From contig CAMPBE010000010.1 of assembly GCA_946636615.1 (NCBI GenBank), forward strand, positions 1 through 36,759: 36,759 bases of DNA, in the 5' to 3' direction. Positions 33,479 to 36,759 of the stretch are shown piece after piece. The notes below the pieces were generated by a model. It had not been told where the DNA came from and did not search any database. It was given only the letters and a program-made list of their open reading frames with translations. The first letter of the stretch is position 1. Each line of letters starts with the position of its first letter. The translations under genes were made by a program, and so were the position numbers. Source of the DNA: an uncultured bacterium. Its GTDB lineage: Bacteria; Cyanobacteriota; Vampirovibrionia; Gastranaerophilales; Gastranaerophilaceae.

Positions 33479-35573
33479 ACGGTGCCAACTCATCTATTCT
33501 GTTTTTTGCATATTTCAAGAAATCATCATCTTCAGAATAAGTTGCAGTAAATGACTTATAATAATTCATAGCTTCTTTATATTTTTCAAGCATATCATAA
33601 TCAACACCTATAAGGTAATTGATAACAGCAAGATCTGGATTCAAAGATATAGCTTTTTTGTAATCCGTAATTGAATCCCAATATTTCTTCTTAGTATCGT
33701 ATATCATTCCTCTGTAATACAATGCATATGAATTTTTTGAATCTGCAGAAATAAGTTTATTCAATATTTCAAGACTTTCATCATACTTTTCTTCATCAAA
33801 CAATGATATAGCTTTTTCCAAATTTTGAGACGATATTTGTGTATTTATATTATCCAAAAGTTCTTTTGCCGGTTTATTTGTTCTATTTAAAGCCAAAGAT
33901 TTTTCAGCATAAGTTTTTGCATTTTGAATATCTTCTTTTTCTGCATAAAGAGCAGCTATATAATATGCAATGTCTGAATTTGTCGGAGCTAATTCAAAAG
34001 CTTTTATATAATACTCAATAGCTTTACCATTATCACCCATATTTTGATACGACGAAGCTACACCAAGCATAGTATCAGATGTCGCAGGTTTTATTGCAAG
34101 ATATTCCGCAATTGCACTTTCATAATTTTTATCGTTATAGTATTTGGCAGCAGTATCAAGCTTTATATTAGTTGCTTCTGCCGTCAAATTTTTAAGTGCA
34201 TCTTCTATTTGCGAATTATTTGCAAATTTCGTTTTTGCACTTTCCAATATTTTTATTGCATCATCATATTTTTGATTTTGTCCTTGTGCAATAGCTAAGT
34301 TTACATATACTTCAGGATTATCAGTTTTTATCTTTAAAACCTCACTGTACATAGTAATTGCATCATTAATTTTGCTTTGTTTATGTAAATCTAATGCATA
34401 ATTATACAATATATCAGCAGAATTATTTGGACTGTTTTTCTTTACGTATTCTACAAACTCCTGCATAGACATAGTATCCCTCACTGAAGCAATCATCTCG
34501 TTCTGAATGATTTCATTATTAGGATCTTTAGTTAATAATTTTTTATATAAATCTGAAGCTTCTTTTGATTTTCCTAACTTTGTAAGACATTGTGCCTTGT
34601 ACAAATTTGCTTCAGTATTATCAGGAAACAATATTAATACAGAATCATAGGCTGTAATAGCTGTCCTGTAATCTCCTTTTTGCTGGTATAAAGTTCCAAC
34701 ATTTATTCTTGTTGTTACGTTTGATGGATCTAGGTATTCTGCTTTAGAATAATATTTTAACGCTTCATCATAATTGCCTTGTTTTTGCATTATTGCTCCC
34801 AAATTTGACGCTATGTTGGCATCATTTGGAGATTCTTCAAGCTTTCTTTTATATATTCTTTCCAAAGAATATAACAGATCTTTGTTGTCTGTAGTTTTTG
34901 ATAAAACATAATTATATTCTGTTACAGCATCCTCCTCTTGTCCTTGCTTATCTAGAATTTTTGCATATGACATTCTTAGTTGCACATCATTTGGAGAAAC
35001 AGCTACCGCCTTCTTATAATATTCAACGGCTTTTCCTTCGTTGCCGAGAAGTTTCATAATGTCACCTATTTGTTGAAAACTATCTTTGATATATGCAGTA
35101 TCTCCTAACGCTTGATTAAATTCATATCCTGCAGCAGCAAACTCGCCTTCAGCTCTGAGCTGTTTTGCTTTTTCATAACGGTTTTTTGCGGAAGTGTCAA
35201 AATCCATTGCACTAAGGCACTTGTTTAAATTTGAAGTAACCTGCACTATTGCCTGAGTAGAATTTTTTGCCTGATTGGCTGTCGGGTAATAAATTAAATA
35301 AAAAAGAGCAGCTCTATAATCATCTGCGGCTTTTGAATAATCGTTCTCTTTTGTTGCATAGTACAAACCTCTTGAACAATATGCATTAATCAAATTTATG
35401 CGAGCAGAATTATCCAAATAATTAATACGTAATGCACTCTTAAATTCTGTTATTGCACCCGAATATTGAAAATTAGTAAGGTATTTTTGTCCTAATTCAT
35501 AATGTTCTTGAAAACCTGCAAATACCGGTAATGACAATGATATAATACACATTAATGCTGCAAATTTTTTCAT
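33468..35573 (-). CDS. Exported TPR-repeat protein
   Basis: A 701-aa protein with a signal peptide (1-19, 'MKKFAALMCIISLSLPVFA') and at least a dozen tetratricopeptide repeats filling the rest. Typical repeats read 'GNYDEALKYYSKAEYLDPSNV' and 'GKAIEYYIKAFELAPTNSD'. TPR arrays hold protein partners, here probably in the periplasm or on the cell surface. A break at about 460-490 separates two blocks. GAGGG precedes the start. It is preceded by the 46-aa gene and its terminator, and overlaps dus at the 3' end. Confidence 0.92.
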   Translation of the reverse strand: MKKFAALMCIISLSLPVFAGFQEHYELGQKYLTNFQYSGAITEFKSALRINYLDNSARINLINAYCSRGLYYATKENDYSKAADDYRAALFYLIYYPTANQAKNSTQAIVQVTSNLNKCLSAMDFDTSAKNRYEKAKQLRAEGEFAAAGYEFNQALGDTAYIKDSFQQIGDIMKLLGNEGKAVEYYKKAVAVSPNDVQLRMSYAKILDKQGQEEDAVTEYNYVLSKTTDNKDLLYSLERIYKRKLEESPNDANIASNLGAIMQKQGNYDEALKYYSKAEYLDPSNVTTRINVGTLYQQKGDYRTAITAYDSVLILFPDNTEANLYKAQCLTKLGKSKEASDLYKKLLTKDPNNEIIQNEMIASVRDTMSMQEFVEYVKKNSPNNSADILYNYALDLHKQSKINDAITMYSEVLKIKTDNPEVYVNLAIAQGQNQKYDDAIKILESAKTKFANNSQIEDALKNLTAEATNIKLDTAAKYYNDKNYESAIAEYLAIKPATSDTMLGVASSYQNMGDNGKAIEYYIKAFELAPTNSDIAYYIAALYAEKEDIQNAKTYAEKSLALNRTNKPAKELLDNINTQISSQNLEKAISLFDEEKYDESLEILNKLISADSKNSYALYYRGMIYDTKKKYWDSITDYKKAISLNPDLAVINYLIGVDYDMLEKYKEAMNYYKSFTATYSEDDDFLKYAKNRIDELAPYVK

Positions 35574-35648
35574 ATAAAGTTCCCTCTTTGCTACATTTTA
35601 ATGTTTTTATTGTTACACGAACATAGACATTTTACTATAAATTGTAAC

Positions 35649-35676
35649 AAAAAAGAACCGCCTTATAAAGCGGTCC
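35649..35676 (-). terminator. Rho-independent terminator of the 46-aa gene
   Basis: On the minus strand, GGACCGC (35670-35676) pairs with GCGGTTC (35655-35661, one G-T pair) around an 8-base loop, followed by a run of T (35649-35654 as A on the plus strand). It isolates the small gene from the TPR gene. Confidence 0.8.
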
Positions 35677-35701
35677 TTTAAATTGAAGTTTGATAAGAGT
35701 T

Positions 35702-35842
35702 TTAGATTTCTGTGACGGATACAAATGACATTACATCATCAAATAACATTTGTAGCGGTAATGTCATATCAACATTCATAAACTCTCCTTTGTCTAATTC
35801 AAAAAATACTTTTTGAACATCGGCTAATTTTTCTTCAATCAT
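35702..35842 (-). CDS. 46-aa protein of unknown function
   Basis: A short minus-strand frame with AAGGAG six bases before the ATG and a terminator 25 bases after its stop. It begins MIEEKLADVQKVFFELDKGE, is acidic, and has a hydrophobic centre ('NVDMTLPLQMLFDDVMSFVSV'). A clean gene unit of unknown family. The remainder of 35843-36064 is AT-rich and holds only the probable infC promoter region. Confidence 0.7.
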   Translation of the reverse strand: MIEEKLADVQKVFFELDKGEFMNVDMTLPLQMLFDDVMSFVSVTEI

Positions 35843-36064
35843 AAATAACTCCTTATACTTATGTATTTATATTCGGTAAAATTTAATAAAAACTTTAATA
35901 AAAGAATTTATATAGTTTCGGGAAAATGATTGGTATTAAAGGATTTAAAGCCTAAAAAATTCTTTTTACATTTTGTTACATATCGAAATTTGTAAATATA
36001 TGTGAAAATTTAAAGTTTTTGTGCTAATATAAATGCTGTAAATATAAATATAGGAGATACAAAA

Positions 36065-36601
36065 ATAGCAGCTAACGACAACAAAAACGCAAATAAAGCG
36101 ATAATGAATGACCGTATTAGAGCAAAAGAAGTTAGATTAATTGATCAAGACGGTAACAATCATGGAATTGTTTCTACAAACAGAGCATTACAAATGGCAT
36201 ATGATGCCGACTTAGATTTAGTATTAATTAATCCTAATCAAGAACCGCCCGTTGCGAAAATCCTTGATTACGGTAAATATAAATATGAGCTTGAAAAAAG
36301 AGCAAAAGAAGCTAAGAAAAAACAACATACCGTTGATATTAAAGAAATAAAAATCAGATACAAGATTGATACCCATGATTATCAAGTAAGAATTAAAAGT
36401 ATTGAAAAATTCATATCACAAGGTAATAAAGTAAAAATTGTTGTCATGCTAAGGGGTAGAGAAATGCAACATTCAAACCTTGCATTTGAATTAGCTAATA
36501 AATTTGTACAAGACATGGAAAACATGCCTGTAGTTATAGAGAAAAAGCCTCAACTTGAAGGTCGTAATGTTACTCTGTACGTAGCTCCGCAAAATTCTTA
36601 G
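36065..36601 (+). CDS. infC: Translation initiation factor IF-3 (ATA start)
   Basis: A 178-aa IF-3, which binds the 30S subunit and rejects wrong start codons. 'NDRIRAKEVRLIDQDG' opens the N-domain and 'HTVDIKEIKIRYKIDTHDYQVR' starts the C-domain after the Lys-rich linker. I place the start at ATA 36065: AGGAG lies eight bases upstream, the frame is open, and the 13 added residues match the usual N-terminal tail. The ATG at 36104 has no Shine-Dalgarno and would cut off that tail. Rare starts are known for infC (ATT in E. coli) and support autoregulation by IF-3 itself. rpmI and rplT, the usual partners, would lie beyond the window. Confidence 0.9.
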   Translation: MAANDNKNANKAIMNDRIRAKEVRLIDQDGNNHGIVSTNRALQMAYDADLDLVLINPNQEPPVAKILDYGKYKYELEKRAKEAKKKQHTVDIKEIKIRYKIDTHDYQVRIKSIEKFISQGNKVKIVVMLRGREMQHSNLAFELANKFVQDMENMPVVIEKKPQLEGRNVTLYVAPQNS

Positions 36602-36652
36602 TAAACACTTGATTAAAAATTTTTAGCAGATATAATAAACATATGCACTATG

Positions 36653-36759
36653 TGCCGCGTTAGCTCCCACAGTGGAAGCGACAGTCAAAACGGAGTTCAA
36701 ATTACAGTAGAGCTTGCTTTACCAACTCCAATAAAAATTTAATATAAAGTTTGCCGCGT
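36653..36759. repeat. Edge tandem repeat with about 99-bp unit
   Basis: TGCCGCGT recurs at 36653-36660 and 36752-36759, a 99-base period cut by the window end. The unit folds: GCT-C-CCA with TGG-A-AGC (36663-36669 with 3673-79 of the same line, i.e. 36673-36679) and GGAGTT with AACTCC (36692-36697 with 36724-36729) enclosing GTAGAG/CTTTAC. A 30-codon frame (ATG 36650) is open, but I see no ribosome-binding site. A single unit is visible, so the tandem call rests on an 8-base match. Confidence 0.45.

Noticed and set aside
36650-36742. 30-aa coding gene in the right-edge repeat
   Set aside because: An open frame exists but has no ribosome-binding site and no resemblance to a known protein; the fold is the simpler reading.

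Overview
The window is AT-rich bacterial DNA with densely packed genes on both strands. It has Shine-Dalgarno-led genes, rpmE, infC, argS, typA, LCP, mgtE, a FlhB homologue and a FliA-type sigma factor. The mix is MetF, ThyX, an orphan FlhB/sigma pair, many unrecognised exported proteins, and proteins with short Asn/Gln/Ser/Pro-rich N-termini carrying an 'SFT'-like motif. It best fits a non-photosynthetic cyanobacterial relative (Vampirovibrionia/Gastranaerophilales, a gut lineage). That assignment is an inference from gene style, not from a marker tree. Both edges of the window lie in tandem repeats (108-bp unit at the left, about 99-bp unit at the right), so the window may be a contig that broke at repeats.

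Layout. 1-265: GC-richer tandem repeats that can fold into a three-way junction. 313-4447 (minus): patatin lipase coupled to a polytopic membrane protein, a HEAT-like small protein and a standalone TOPRIM protein. 4552-7584 (plus): a putative papain-fold cysteine protein and a 5'-nucleotidase without signal peptide. 7599-14998 (minus): GNAT protein, FliA-like sigma, FlhB, a small membrane protein, then deoC, metF and a phosphohexomutase. 15168-16521 (plus): two overlapping plsC genes. 16628-22958 (minus): typA, an MFS exporter, and an operon of BlaI-type repressor, acidic protein and serpin-like lipoprotein, then a VirB10-like exported protein. 23033-23347 (plus): a small internally duplicated protein. 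23348-25324 (minus): a CHASE2-GGDEF cyclase and a 53-aa ORF. 25485-27769 (plus): rpmE, thyX and an Na+/H+ antiporter. 27821-30700 (minus): two tRNA-Arg genes, LCP and mgtE. 30775-32517 (plus): argS. 32495-35842 (minus): dus, a TPR protein and a 46-aa ORF. 36065-36601 (plus): infC.

How the genes relate. Housekeeping functions cover translation (infC, rpmE, argS, dus, typA, tRNA-Arg), folate/dTMP metabolism (metF, thyX, deoC) and envelope synthesis (plsC pair, LCP, phosphohexomutase). They are interleaved with lineage-specific genes. The most notable signals are five genes that lack a Shine-Dalgarno and have a -10-like hexamer exactly six bases before the ATG (probable leaderless transcripts), an infC that appears to start at ATA, a small palindromic repeat read in frame inside argS, the two structured edge repeats, and the repressor/serpin-like operon with a dyad over its own -10.
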